Assembly: GCF_038637725.1 (NCBI RefSeq)
Contig: NZ_CP152052.1
Coordinates: forward strand, 975,501-1,039,500
From: Psychrobacillus sp. FSL H8-0483
Lineage (GTDB): Bacteria > Bacillota > Bacilli > Bacillales_A > Planococcaceae
Direction of reading: 5' to 3'
Length of the DNA stretch: 64,000 bases
This document shows, in pieces, positions 16,742-26,339 of this stretch. Position numbers and translations under genes: made by a program. The notes under the pieces were generated by a model. It worked only from the letters and a program-made list of their open reading frames with translations. It ran no database searches and was not told the DNA's origin. Numbering within the stretch: position 1 is the first letter of the stretch; the number at the start of each line of letters is the position of its first letter.

Positions 16742-17892
16742 ATACACAATGGTTAGCGTTTACAAGTCAGATTAAAGAACATTATAAGAAGGATTTTGTG
16801 CCACTGCATGAACCGACTTTCAATAGTAAAGAACTCGAATACGTAACAGATTGTATTGAAACAGGATGGGTATCGTCAGTTGGCGCGTATGTGACACGTT
16901 TTGAGGAGGATCTAGCACGTTTTACAGGGGTAAAGCGTGCTGTTGCTGTTATGAATGGAACTGCTGCATTACATATTGCGTTAAAGGTAGCAGGAGTACA
17001 AGTGAATGAAGAAGTTTTCATGCCTGCACTGACATTTATTGCAACTGCAAATGCAACTTCTTATCTAGGAGCAGTTCCACATTTTGTAGATGTGTCTGAA
17101 AAGACATTGGGTCTCGACCCGCATAAGCTAGAAGCTCATATTTTAGAGATTGGTGAAGTAATAGGAAATCAGTTGATCAATAAAGAAACAGGGCGTATCA
17201 TTCGTGCCGTCGTGCCAATGCATACTTTTGGACATCCTGTTGAAATAGAGGAAATACAACTTATTTGCGAAAAATATCATTTAGTATTAGTAGAAGATGC
17301 TGCGGAATCATTAGGTTCTTACTATAAAGGGAAGCATACTGGAAGCTTTGGTAAAGTTAGTGCACTTAGCTTTAATGGCAATAAAATCATTACAACAGGT
17401 GGTGGTGGTGCCATTTTGACTGATGATGAAGAACTTGCAAATTATGCAAAGCATATTACGACAACAGCAAAAGTGCCACATCGTTGGGAATATGAACATG
17501 ATGAAATCGGATATAACTATCGCTTACCGAATATAAACGCAGCATTAGGCTGCGCTCAGCTTGAAAAAATGCCAGAATTTATCGAGCAAAAACGTCTGTT
17601 AACAGCTTGTTTTGAAGAACTTGTAGCGCCATTAGAAGGTGTAACGCTCTTTAAAGAGCCAGAGCATACGACTAGTAACTATTGGCTACAAACATTGATT
17701 TTAGATGATACTTTAAAAAGAGACGAAGTACTAACGTTTTTAAATGAAAATGGAGTAATGAGTCGACCGATTTGGACACCTATGCACGAATTGAAGCTGT
17801 ACGCGCAAATGCCAAAAGCTGATTTATCAACTACAGAACGACTCAATCAAAAAATTATTAATATCCCTAGTACGCCAGTAAGGGAGGGGTAG
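16738..17892 (+). CDS. legC: LegC-like PLP-dependent sugar aminotransferase
   Basis: 384-residue DegT/DnrJ/EryC1-family aminotransferase expected to add the 4-amino group to the LegB product. FMPALTFIATANA, VVPMHTFGHPVE and VEDAAESLGSYYKGKHTG are typical. The PLP-binding Lys is in FNGNKIITTGGGG near residue 220. Its ATG overlaps the legB stop. Confidence 0.88.
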   Translation: MNTQWLAFTSQIKEHYKKDFVPLHEPTFNSKELEYVTDCIETGWVSSVGAYVTRFEEDLARFTGVKRAVAVMNGTAALHIALKVAGVQVNEEVFMPALTFIATANATSYLGAVPHFVDVSEKTLGLDPHKLEAHILEIGEVIGNQLINKETGRIIRAVVPMHTFGHPVEIEEIQLICEKYHLVLVEDAAESLGSYYKGKHTGSFGKVSALSFNGNKIITTGGGGAILTDDEELANYAKHITTTAKVPHRWEYEHDEIGYNYRLPNINAALGCAQLEKMPEFIEQKRLLTACFEELVAPLEGVTLFKEPEHTTSNYWLQTLILDDTLKRDEVLTFLNENGVMSRPIWTPMHELKLYAQMPKADLSTTERLNQKIINIPSTPVREG

Positions 17893-17895
17893 GCT

Positions 17896-19023
17896 TTGAA
17901 ACGAAAAATCTGTGTCGTAACTGGAACAAGAGCAGAATATGGGCTATTATCCAACTTAATGAGAGCTATCCAACAATCAACTGATTTTGAACTACAGCTC
18001 ATAGTAACCGGTATGCATTTGTCAGCTGAATTTGGTTTAACATATAAACAAATAGAAGCAGATGAATTTGTTATTAACGAAAAGGTAGAAATGTTACTTT
18101 CTTCAGATACATCTACGGGTGTTGCTAAATCGATTGGACTAGCAACCATTGGATTTTCAGATGCATTTCAACGATTAAAACCTGATTTGCTCATAATATT
18201 AGGTGATCGTTTTGAGATGCTTGCAGCGGCTCAAACTGCACTTGTCATGCAAATTCCAATAGCGCATATTCATGGGGGGGAGTGTACTTTTGGTGCTTAT
18301 GATGATGCGATTCGTCATTCGATTACGAAAATGGCTACATGGCATTTTACAAGTACGGAGTCTCACCGAAATCGAGTGATTCAGCTAGGGGAAAATCCAG
18401 AACGAGTTTGGAACGTAGGGGCAATTGGTATAGAAAATATAATAAATCTTCCATTGATGACAAAGGAAGAGCTGTATGCGAATTTACAGTTAAATGAAGA
18501 TAAACCTATGTTCTTAATTACTTATCATCCTGAAACAAATCTTCAAACAGACGGTATTTATCCCTTATTGAAAGCATTGGACTCATACCAGCATGTGAAT
18601 TTGGTGTTTACGAAGGCAAATGCGGATAATGGAGGACGTCAAATTAATGAAATCCTTGAAAACTATACGTCAAAACACGACAATGCATATTTATTTGATT
18701 CTTTAGGGCAATTGAGGTATTTAAGTGCAGTGAAAGAGGCAACCGTAGTTATAGGTAACTCTTCAAGTGGTTTGATTGAAGTCCCTTATTTAGAAACACC
18801 GACCGCTAATTGTGGAGAACGACAAGCGGGACGTGAGAAACCGAGTTCAGTATTTGATTGTACATTAGAAGTTCAATCAATTGAGAATGCTATAAAAAGT
18901 GCTTTAATGTATAAAGGTCCCTATGATCAAGTTTTTGGTGATGGACATGTGGTAGAAAAAATCATGACCGAATTAAAGAAAATTCTATCATTTGCGATAC
19001 AAAAGGAGTTTTATGATATATGA
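17896..19023 (+). CDS. legG: NeuC/LegG-like hydrolysing UDP-GlcNAc-type 2-epimerase
   Basis: 375-residue enzyme that removes the nucleotide and inverts C2 to give a free mannosamine-type sugar, the substrate for the NeuB-type synthase. The motifs KICVVTGTRAEYGLL, PDLLIILGDRFEMLAAA, IAHIHGGECTFGAYDDAIRHS and GNSSSGLIEVPYL are characteristic of the NeuC/LegG/PtmD group. The start is a TTG 3 nt after legC, with GGGAGGGG upstream. It overlaps the next gene by 4 nt. Confidence 0.88.
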   Translation: MKRKICVVTGTRAEYGLLSNLMRAIQQSTDFELQLIVTGMHLSAEFGLTYKQIEADEFVINEKVEMLLSSDTSTGVAKSIGLATIGFSDAFQRLKPDLLIILGDRFEMLAAAQTALVMQIPIAHIHGGECTFGAYDDAIRHSITKMATWHFTSTESHRNRVIQLGENPERVWNVGAIGIENIINLPLMTKEELYANLQLNEDKPMFLITYHPETNLQTDGIYPLLKALDSYQHVNLVFTKANADNGGRQINEILENYTSKHDNAYLFDSLGQLRYLSAVKEATVVIGNSSSGLIEVPYLETPTANCGERQAGREKPSSVFDCTLEVQSIENAIKSALMYKGPYDQVFGDGHVVEKIMTELKKILSFAIQKEFYDI

Positions 19024-20099
19024 GTCAATCAACGTATATAATTGCCGAAGCAGGAGTCAATCATAATGGCTCCTTTGAAATGGCGAAAAAATTAGTAGAT
19101 GTTGCAAAGGAAGCAGGAGCAGATGCTGTTAAATTTCAAACGTTTCGTGCAGAGAATTTAGTGACAAAAGAGGCTCAGCAAGCAAATTATCAAGTAGAAA
19201 ATTTAGGCGAAGCAACGTCACAATATGAAATGTTGAAAAAGCTAGAATTATCGTTTGAACAATTTAAATCGCTGAAATACTATTGCGATGAAATAGGAAT
19301 TGAGTTTTTATCTACGCCGTTTGACTACGATAGCGTGGATTTTTTAGTTGATGAATTACAAATGCAGACCGTTAAAATTCCTTCTGGGGAATTAACAAAT
19401 TCACCATTTATACACTATATTGCAACTAAGCAAAAGAAAATGATTATTTCAACAGGTATGGCAACTATTGATGAAATACATGAAGCTCTTTCATTTGTAG
19501 CCTATGGCTTAGCAAGACCAAATGTTGATGTTTCAATTAATAGTGTTAGTTCATTTTATCAAACAAATGAAGCGAAAGAAGTTTTACAAAAATACGTAAC
19601 AGTTCTTCATTGTACAACGGAATATCCAGCTCCTTTTGAGACAATTAATTTAAAAGCTATGAATCAGTTGGAAAAAGAACTTAAACTATTTATTGGTTTT
19701 TCAGATCATTCACAAGGTATTGCAGTTCCAATCGCAGCAACTGCTATGGGAGCGACTGTGATTGAAAAGCATTTTACATTAGATAAAGGATTACCAGGAC
19801 CAGATCATGTGGCGTCATTGGAGCCATCCGAATTAGTTTCAATGATCGAAGGCATCCGTCAAATAGAGCGTGCGCAAGGAACGGGTATAAAAGAGCCAAC
19901 AGCAATGGAGATGAAAAATCGCATCGCAGCGAGAAAAAGTATTGTAGCAAGTGGCGATATTAAACAAGGAGAAACATTAGAAGCTTCCAATATGAGTATA
20001 AAAAGACCTGGTAATGGTATACCACCATCAAAATACTGGTCATTAATAAGTAAAAAAGCGACTAAGTTTTATCTTGAGGATGAACAAATCGATGAATAA
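19020..20099 (+). CDS. legI: NeuB/LegI-like nonulosonic acid synthase
   Basis: 359-residue NeuB-family synthase that condenses phosphoenolpyruvate with the six-carbon sugar to form the nine-carbon acid. The TIM-barrel domain (about residues 1-280) has YIIAEAGVNHNGS, DAVKFQTFRAENL, STGMATIDEI, FSDHSQG and the metal-site motif VIEKHFTLDK. The C-terminal SAF antifreeze-like domain (about residues 290-355) has ARKSIVASGDIKQGE and KRPGNGIPPSKY. Context points to legionaminic-type rather than sialic or pseudaminic acid (inference). Confidence 0.9.
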   Translation: MSQSTYIIAEAGVNHNGSFEMAKKLVDVAKEAGADAVKFQTFRAENLVTKEAQQANYQVENLGEATSQYEMLKKLELSFEQFKSLKYYCDEIGIEFLSTPFDYDSVDFLVDELQMQTVKIPSGELTNSPFIHYIATKQKKMIISTGMATIDEIHEALSFVAYGLARPNVDVSINSVSSFYQTNEAKEVLQKYVTVLHCTTEYPAPFETINLKAMNQLEKELKLFIGFSDHSQGIAVPIAATAMGATVIEKHFTLDKGLPGPDHVASLEPSELVSMIEGIRQIERAQGTGIKEPTAMEMKNRIAARKSIVASGDIKQGETLEASNMSIKRPGNGIPPSKYWSLISKKATKFYLEDEQIDE

Positions 20100-20715
20100 G
20101 CCGATAATTATAATAGGAAATGGCGGACATGCATCTGTTTTGACAGAGATATTATTACTTCAACAACGGGATATTCTTGGTTATACAGCACCTAGCCAAG
20201 AAGCGAATTCATACCGTGTAAAGTATCTTGGTACAGATAAGATAATCGAAACATATAGCCCAGAAGAAGTGGAGCTTGTTTTAGGACTAGGAACAGTACA
20301 TATTTCTACTGTTCGTCATACCATTTTTGTGAAAATGAAAAAATTAGGTTTTACATTTGTTACTTGTATCCATCCAAAGTCAATCGTCTCGCTAACTGCT
20401 ATACTAGCTGAGGGAACACAAGTAATGGCTGGTGCTATTATACAACCGCATGCACAAATTGGAGAAAATACGATTATTAATACAGGGGTAATTATTGAAC
20501 ATGATTGTTTAATTGGTGCGCATGTTCATATAGCACCAGGTACGACTCTTTCTGGAGGAGTTATTATAGGGAACGAGTCGCATATAGGAACGGGAAGTTC
20601 TATTATCCAAGGTGTTGAAATTGGGAAAAAAACGCTTATTGGTGCAGGTTCTGTTGTTATTTCAAATATAGGTACGAGCAAAAAAGCTTATGGAGTACCT
20701 GCAAAGGAAGTGTAG
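20092..20715 (+). CDS. NeuD-like sugar O/N-acyltransferase
   Basis: 207-residue PglD/NeuD-type acetyltransferase. The N-terminal Rossmann-like domain (IIIIGNGGHASVLTEIL) is followed by a left-handed beta-helix of hexapeptide repeats (HAQIGENTIINTGVIIEHD, HVHIAPGTTLSGGVIIGNES). It may acetylate the 4-amino group or an O position of the nonulosonic acid. Upstream in-frame starts (20074, 20080) lie inside legI; the ATG at 20092 with TGAGGA 11 nt before it gives the family's usual N-terminus. It is followed 3 nt later by the nucleotidyltransferase. Confidence 0.85.
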   Translation: MNKPIIIIGNGGHASVLTEILLLQQRDILGYTAPSQEANSYRVKYLGTDKIIETYSPEEVELVLGLGTVHISTVRHTIFVKMKKLGFTFVTCIHPKSIVSLTAILAEGTQVMAGAIIQPHAQIGENTIINTGVIIEHDCLIGAHVHIAPGTTLSGGVIIGNESHIGTGSSIIQGVEIGKKTLIGAGSVVISNIGTSKKAYGVPAKEV

Positions 20716-20718
20716 TCG

Positions 20719-21780
20719 ATGAAAAATTGGAGAAGCATCTTAGTCAATGAAAATAGCACACTTTTAGAAACGATGAAAATCATCGATGACTCCACCATGC
20801 AATTTGCGGCAGTTGTAGATAAGAACCAAAGTTTACTTGGAACCGTAACGGATGGAGATATTCGTAGAGGGATATTAAGAGGAGAAGGATTGGATGTTCC
20901 GATTAGACAAATCATGAATCCTTCTCCTATTTGTGCTTCCATTGAAAATACATATAGGGATTGCTTAAATTTACTAAAAAAGCATAAATTAAAGCAAATT
21001 CCGATTCTTAGTGAAGATAATAAAATTATTGATATTATTTTTGCAGATGACGATCCAGCTACAAAAAATAATGAAAATACGGTAATTTTAATGGCAGGTG
21101 GTCTTGGCACACGCTTGCGCCCATTAACAGAAAATATTCCAAAGCCAATGCTAAACGTAGGAAATAAACCAATTTTAGAAACAATTATTGAAGGTTTTAA
21201 GCAATATGGCTTTACTAATTTTATAATATCCGTCAATTACAAAAAGGAAGTTATTCAAGATTATTTTCTAGATGGGGCTGCTTTCGGAGTGTCGATATCT
21301 TATATAGAAGAAAATAAAAGAATGGGAACGGCAGGAGCTTTGTCATTGTTAAAAGAAAAACCTACTAGCCCTATTTTTGTAATGAATGGTGATTTGCTAA
21401 CACAAGTCAATTTTGAACAGCTTTTATACTTTCACGAGGATACAGAAGCAGTGGCAACAATGTGTGTGCGAGAATATGAATACCAAATTCCATATGGCGT
21501 TATTGAAATCGATGGACAGCGGTTGACTTCAATTAAAGAAAAACCAGTACATAGAAGTTTTGTAAATGCAGGGATTTACGTGATTAGTCCAGAAGCGTTT
21601 GATTTAATACCTAAAGATGAATTTTATGACATGCCGGAATTGTTTAAGCGATTAATGGACAAGGGCGAAAATGTTTCGTCATTTCCAATTCGTGAGTATT
21701 GGTTAGATATTGGTCGTATGGATGATTTTGAAAAAGCAAATAATGAGTTTTTTGAAAATGAAAGTAGGTTTACATTTTGA
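20719..21780 (+). CDS. PtmE-like CBS-domain sugar-1-phosphate nucleotidyltransferase
   Basis: 353-residue fusion. Two CBS motifs (about residues 1-115) are followed by a nucleotidyltransferase domain with the signature LMAGGLGTRLRPLTENIPKP at about residue 120, MNGDLLTQVNF and the C-terminal VSSFPIREYWLDIGRMDDFEKA. The same architecture is found in Campylobacter PtmE, which makes GDP-glucosamine for the legionaminic acid route. That would imply a GDP-linked pathway here (inference). Its stop overlaps the next gene's TTG start. Confidence 0.85.
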   Translation: MKNWRSILVNENSTLLETMKIIDDSTMQFAAVVDKNQSLLGTVTDGDIRRGILRGEGLDVPIRQIMNPSPICASIENTYRDCLNLLKKHKLKQIPILSEDNKIIDIIFADDDPATKNNENTVILMAGGLGTRLRPLTENIPKPMLNVGNKPILETIIEGFKQYGFTNFIISVNYKKEVIQDYFLDGAAFGVSISYIEENKRMGTAGALSLLKEKPTSPIFVMNGDLLTQVNFEQLLYFHEDTEAVATMCVREYEYQIPYGVIEIDGQRLTSIKEKPVHRSFVNAGIYVISPEAFDLIPKDEFYDMPELFKRLMDKGENVSSFPIREYWLDIGRMDDFEKANNEFFENESRFTF

Positions 21781-22493
21781 TAGAAAATAAAAAAGTTTTA
21801 GCTATAATACCTGCACGCGGAGGTAGTAAATCTATACCAAAGAAAAATATTGTGCAATTTAATGGGAAACCTTTAATTGCATGGACAATAGAAACAGCAC
21901 TGAAAACAAATGAAATTGATAAAGTAATTGTTTCTACAGATTGTTCAGAAATTGCAAATGTTTCTACTAAGCATGGTGCAGAAGTCCAAATTAGACCTAG
22001 TAAATTGGCAAGTGACGATGCTCTAGTAATTGAAACAATTAAATATGTTTTAGAAGAATTAAAAAAATCAAATGAACAATTCGATTATATTGTATTACTT
22101 GAAGCCACTTCACCCCTTAGATTACCAGAAGATGTAAGTAAATGTATTCAGAAAATCGAAATAGATAAATTAGATTCAATTGCTACATATAAGGAGGCTG
22201 ATTTGAATCCTCATAGAGCGTGGAAGATTGAAGATGGTATACCGAATACATTTATTGAGGGAGTAATTCCGTGGTTACCACGTCAAAAATTACCCAAAGC
22301 ATATCAATTAAATGGAGCAGTTTACGTGGTAAAAGTGAAAGAACTTATGCAATCTAGTAGAGAGTTAGTTCTTGGTAAAAAAGGCGCTATAATAATGCCA
22401 AAAGAAAGATCAGTTGACATTGATGATTCAATAGATTTTATAATTGCAGAGACCATTATGAAAAAAAATGAGGAGAGAGGTAATTTTTTATGA
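21777..22493 (+). CDS. legF: LegF/PtmB-like CMP-nonulosonic acid synthetase
   Basis: 238-residue acylneuraminate cytidylyltransferase that activates the finished sugar acid as its CMP derivative, the donor for Maf. The signature IIPARGGSKSIPKKNI is at residues 10-25, followed by SDDALVIETI, LLEATSPLRLPEDV and YQLNGAVYVVK. A TTG start overlaps the previous TGA. Its stop overlaps the ATG of the SDR gene. Confidence 0.9.
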   Translation: MIENKKVLAIIPARGGSKSIPKKNIVQFNGKPLIAWTIETALKTNEIDKVIVSTDCSEIANVSTKHGAEVQIRPSKLASDDALVIETIKYVLEELKKSNEQFDYIVLLEATSPLRLPEDVSKCIQKIEIDKLDSIATYKEADLNPHRAWKIEDGIPNTFIEGVIPWLPRQKLPKAYQLNGAVYVVKVKELMQSSRELVLGKKGAIIMPKERSVDIDDSIDFIIAETIMKKNEERGNFL

Positions 22494-23275
22494 GTATTTC
22501 TTTAAAAACACTATTTAGCTTAACAGGAAAAACCGCATTGATAACAGGAGGAGCAGGTTACCTTGGCACAGCAATGTGTGAAGCTTTAGCAGAACAAGGG
22601 GCAGATATTATTATTGCGAGTAGAGATTTTCAAAAATGTAATCAGTTAGTTCTCGAATTAAGTGAACAGTATCCAAATCAAAAGTTTAATGCAATGGAGT
22701 TAGATTTGTTAGATAAGGAGTCTATTAAGTCGTGTGTAGAGAAAATAGATAAGTTGGATATTTTAGTTAACAATGCTTGGTCAGGTAATAAAAATTCATT
22801 TGACTCTATTTCTGATGAAGATTGGGAATACGATATTGATATGAGTTTGAATTCGGTATTTAGATTGGTGAAGGCTACTCAACATTTATTAAAAGATTCT
22901 CAAGGTGTAATTTTAAATACTGCATCAATGTATGGTCATGTTGCACCAGATTATAGATTGTACAATGAAGAAAAGTATACAAATCCACCTAGTTATGGGG
23001 CTGCAAAAGCTGGAGTAATTCAATTTAGTAAATATCTATCAAGTTTTTTAGCACCTTATAATATTCGCGTTAATTGTATAAGTCCAGGACCATTCCCATT
23101 TCCAGAAACACAAAAGGATGAGGAATTTATAAAAAGATTAAGCTCAAAAAATCCGTTGAATAGAATTGGACAACCACATGAACTAAAAGGCGTAGTTGCC
23201 CTTTTATGCTCTGATGCGTCATCTTATATGACTGGGCAAAATATTTGTGTTGATGGAGGATGGGGAGCTTGGTAA
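22490..23275 (+). CDS. PtmA-like short-chain dehydrogenase
   Basis: 261-residue classical SDR. The TGGAGYLGTA cofactor motif is near residue 19, LVNNAWSG near residue 90, the catalytic Ser in NTASMYG and Tyr/Lys in SYGAAKAGV, and the C-terminal MTGQNICVDGGWGAW. It resembles PtmA of Campylobacter flagellin modification loci. The exact reaction is unknown. It is followed by an overlapping Gfo/Idh/MocA gene, as ptmA and ptmF lie close together in Campylobacter. Confidence 0.8.
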   Translation: MSISLKTLFSLTGKTALITGGAGYLGTAMCEALAEQGADIIIASRDFQKCNQLVLELSEQYPNQKFNAMELDLLDKESIKSCVEKIDKLDILVNNAWSGNKNSFDSISDEDWEYDIDMSLNSVFRLVKATQHLLKDSQGVILNTASMYGHVAPDYRLYNEEKYTNPPSYGAAKAGVIQFSKYLSSFLAPYNIRVNCISPGPFPFPETQKDEEFIKRLSSKNPLNRIGQPHELKGVVALLCSDASSYMTGQNICVDGGWGAW

Positions 23276-24216
23276 CTCGAATAGGTCTTTTAGGCTTATC
23301 AGAGGGAAACGGTCATCCTTATTCATTTAGTGCCATCATAAATGGATTTGATGAAGTAGGATTTGGAAAATCTGGTTGGGATGTAATCTATAACTATGTC
23401 AAAAAGCGTGATATTTCAGAGTTTGGAATAAGTAATGCGAAAGTAACACATATTTGGACACAAAATGAAGTTCTTAGTAAGAACATTGCGATATCTTGTA
23501 AAATTGAAACTGTAGTTTCTAATTACGAGGATATGATTGGTAAGATAGATGGTGTAATAATTGCAAGAGATGATTATGAAAACCACTATAAGATGGCCAG
23601 ACCATTTCTAGAGTCAGGTATTAAAGTTTTTATAGACAAGCCATTAACTTTAGACATGGAAGAATTAAAGTATTTTAAGAAATACCTTTTAAATGGACAA
23701 TTGATGTCAGTTGCTGGTTTACGTTTTGCAAAAGAATTAGACGACACAAGAGCAGGAATTAGTGAATTCGGAAATCTAAAGGTAATTCAATCTTCAATAA
23801 TTATTAATTGGGAGAAATACGGTATACATATAATAGACGGGGTATTAGGATTATTAGATGAACAACCAATTTCAATTGAATTTATAAATTCAGCTGCAAA
23901 TTTATATGTGGTTACATTCAAAAGCGGTTTAGTTTGGACTATTAATATTCTTGAAGATGCACCTAAAACTTTTAATATAGAAGTTTGGGGAACTAATAAA
24001 CGTTGTAGTGTAGAAATTGAAGATAATTTTACAATGTTTAGAAGAATGTTGTATCGTTTTGTCAAGCTTGTAGAGGAAGAAGAAGTACTTTACAATCCCA
24101 ATAATACTTTTATCTCTATAGCACTATTAATAGCAGGTAGGATATCTAAAACAGAAAAGAGAATTGTAGAGCTAACTGAAATATATTCAGACATAGAATT
24201 TGAGGGGTCGTTGTGA
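23260..24216 (+). CDS. Gfo/Idh/MocA-family oxidoreductase, PtmF-like
   Basis: 318-residue NAD(P)-dependent oxidoreductase. The N-terminal nucleotide-binding loop is atypical (IGLLGLSEGNGHPYSFSA instead of a clean GxGxxG). The DKP motif (VFIDKPLTLD, near residue 125), the family's catalytic Lys position, is present. It overlaps the SDR by 16 nt; a TTG at 23269 is an alternative start. Possibly acts with the flanking SDRs on a sugar or sugar nucleotide. Confidence 0.7.
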   Translation: MGSLVTRIGLLGLSEGNGHPYSFSAIINGFDEVGFGKSGWDVIYNYVKKRDISEFGISNAKVTHIWTQNEVLSKNIAISCKIETVVSNYEDMIGKIDGVIIARDDYENHYKMARPFLESGIKVFIDKPLTLDMEELKYFKKYLLNGQLMSVAGLRFAKELDDTRAGISEFGNLKVIQSSIIINWEKYGIHIIDGVLGLLDEQPISIEFINSAANLYVVTFKSGLVWTINILEDAPKTFNIEVWGTNKRCSVEIEDNFTMFRRMLYRFVKLVEEEEVLYNPNNTFISIALLIAGRISKTEKRIVELTEIYSDIEFEGSL

Positions 24217-25037
24217 AAAAATCATTTTATGATTTATTTAATTTAACTGGAAAAACAGCAATTGTGACAGGTGGGGCGGGTATCCTAGGTAGTCATTTTT
24301 GTATGGGTCTCGCCGATGCAGGTGCAGATGTAGCTGTAATTGACATAAATATTGAAGCTGCACAATCAGTTGTGAAACAAATAAATGATAATTATCGTGG
24401 AAAAGCAATACCTTTTTATTGTGATTTAACTTCGGAGGAATCTGTTAAACAAATGGTACAAGCAGTTGTAGATGAATTTGGCGAAATAAATATTTTACAT
24501 AATAATGCAGCAGGAAAATCAAGTGACTTAAACGCTTTTTTCGCTCCATTTGAAGATTATGATTTGGATCAGTGGAAAGAAATTATGAACACCAACTTGG
24601 ATAGTATGTTTCTTGTTGCCAAACATGTTGGAAAAGTGATGAAGGAACAAGGTAAAGGTGGATCTATTATCCAAACATCCTCCATTTATGGAGTTATGGG
24701 TCCTGATAATCGTATTTATGAAGGGTCCTATTATTTAGATAGACAGATAAATACACCAGCTATATATGCAACTTCGAAAGCGGGAGTAGTAGGCCTCACT
24801 AAATACTTAGCAACTTATTGGGCAAAAGATGGTATTCGAGTAAATACGATTACCCCAGGTGGAGTAGAAAGTGGTCAAAATGATACATTCAAACAAAACT
24901 ACAGTAATCGTATCCCATTAGGTAGAATGGCACAACCAGAGGAAATGACCGGTGCATTAGTTTATCTAGCTTCTGATGCATCAAGCTACGTAACGGGACA
25001 AAATATCATTGTGGATGGTGGATTGAGTGCTTGGTGA
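24213..25037 (+). CDS. Second PtmA-like short-chain dehydrogenase
   Basis: 274-residue classical SDR, a clear paralogue of the enzyme at 22490: DLFNLTGKTAIVTGGAGILG, LHNNAAG, a catalytic Ser in IQTSSIYGV and Tyr/Lys in IYATSKAGVVG, ending VTGQNIIVDGGLSAW. It overlaps the Gfo/Idh/MocA gene by 4 nt. Last gene of the overlapping block that began at legB. Two near-identical reductases around one dehydrogenase suggest a keto-sugar redox sequence (inference). Confidence 0.8.
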   Translation: MKKSFYDLFNLTGKTAIVTGGAGILGSHFCMGLADAGADVAVIDINIEAAQSVVKQINDNYRGKAIPFYCDLTSEESVKQMVQAVVDEFGEINILHNNAAGKSSDLNAFFAPFEDYDLDQWKEIMNTNLDSMFLVAKHVGKVMKEQGKGGSIIQTSSIYGVMGPDNRIYEGSYYLDRQINTPAIYATSKAGVVGLTKYLATYWAKDGIRVNTITPGGVESGQNDTFKQNYSNRIPLGRMAQPEEMTGALVYLASDASSYVTGQNIIVDGGLSAW

Positions 25038-25403
25038 CATTTTTCGTTTAGCCACTTTACAGAAAAAAATATATAGAGAAGTTTCTTTATTTTGATGAGA
25101 ATCTAGAATCTAAAATAGAGCACATGCTGTAAGGCATTCAAATATTTATATTAGTGGGAGTGTAGATATTAGACCTAAGATTATGCGAATGGCTAATGTT
25201 TAATGTCGATTGAAATATAACTATTGAAAAGGATGTCTTAATCTGATGTGGTGTCCATAATTATACAATAAATCACATGTATTTAAAGTAATATAAACAA
25301 TTGGTTTTATTATTCACTCTATATCGTGGTAAATAGATTATATAGTTAAATTTCATGATAGAAAATTGTATGGATAAATAAAAACATTAAAGGAAGTATT
25401 AGT
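25038..25403. other. AT-rich gap in the glycosylation island, no intact gene
   Basis: 366 bp without a convincing ORF. One frame around 25111-25203 reads HSNIYISGSVDIRPKIMRM-like peptide before a stop, which may be the tail of a decayed gene. No terminator-like stem with a T-tract is obvious. The stretch probably carries the promoter of the next three genes, but none is clear enough to call. Confidence 0.4.
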
Positions 25404-26339
25404 ATGAAATCCGTAGCAATTATAGGGGCTGGACAATTAGGAAGTCGACATCTTCAAGGTATTACAAAGTATAAAAATGAATTAAATATATATATAGTCG
25501 ATCCTTTTGAGGAATCACTTGAAATAAGTAAACAAAGGTTTTTAGAGGTAAATAGTCATGAGAATAAAAGACTTATTAGTTTGCAGTCAATTGTAGGATT
25601 ACCACAAGAATTAGATTTCGTAATAATATCAACAAATTCTAAGCAACGTTTGCAAGCTTTAAGAGAGTTATTAAACAATTCTCATGTTAAATATTTATTG
25701 TTGGAAAAATTTTTATTTCCATTAATTGATGAATATGATGAGGCTCTCTCATTAATAAGAGAAAATGGAGTTAATACTTATGTAAACTGTGCAAGAAGAA
25801 TGTGGCCGAATTATCAAGAATTAAGAGATGTTCTATTTAATGAAAAGAATATTAAACTCGAGGTGCAAGGGAGTAATTGGAACTTAGGAAGTAATTCTAT
25901 TCATTTTCTAGATCTGTTCTTTTATTTAACAGGCGAAAGTAATGTAAATATCGATATCTCAGGATTAGATGATGACATTCTAGAAAATAAAAGACCTGGC
26001 TACATAGAATTTTCTGGCACACTAAAAGTAATTTCAGAATCAGGTCATCAGTTAAACCTTACATCAGTAATTAATAGCTCTTTAGAATCAAAAATTAAAA
26101 TTCAATGGAATGAACGCGTTATTAATATTAGTGAACAAAAGCAAGAAATTAATATAGATGGGACGATTAATAAATTTCCAGTGTATTATCAGAGTGAATT
26201 GACCAATAAGGTTTTTGAACAGTTGATTCAAACGGGAGCATGCTCTCTTGTTCCATTTGAAAGAGCAGTTCAGGACCATCTAATTCTATTGAAGGCTTTT
26301 AATGATTTTCAAGGTGATCGAGTAGGAGAGATAACATGA
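25404..26339 (+). CDS. Gfo/Idh/MocA-like oxidoreductase (atypical EKF motif)
   Basis: 311-residue Rossmann protein. IIGAGQLGSRHLQGI at the N-terminus is the expected cofactor motif. At the usual catalytic EKP position it reads LLLEKFLFP, and NCARR follows where related enzymes have a conserved Asn/Arg pair. The C-terminal alpha/beta domain includes SIHFLDLFFYLTG. The substrate is probably a sugar or sugar-like compound. ATTAAAGGAAG precedes the start. It overlaps the next gene by 4 nt. Confidence 0.7.
   Translation: MKSVAIIGAGQLGSRHLQGITKYKNELNIYIVDPFEESLEISKQRFLEVNSHENKRLISLQSIVGLPQELDFVIISTNSKQRLQALRELLNNSHVKYLLLEKFLFPLIDEYDEALSLIRENGVNTYVNCARRMWPNYQELRDVLFNEKNIKLEVQGSNWNLGSNSIHFLDLFFYLTGESNVNIDISGLDDDILENKRPGYIEFSGTLKVISESGHQLNLTSVINSSLESKIKIQWNERVINISEQKQEINIDGTINKFPVYYQSELTNKVFEQLIQTGACSLVPFERAVQDHLILLKAFNDFQGDRVGEIT

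Noticed and set aside
25111-25203. Acyltransferase or synthetase remnant in the gap at 25.0-25.4 kb
   Set aside because: Only about 25 coding-looking residues without a recognisable motif; too little to name.
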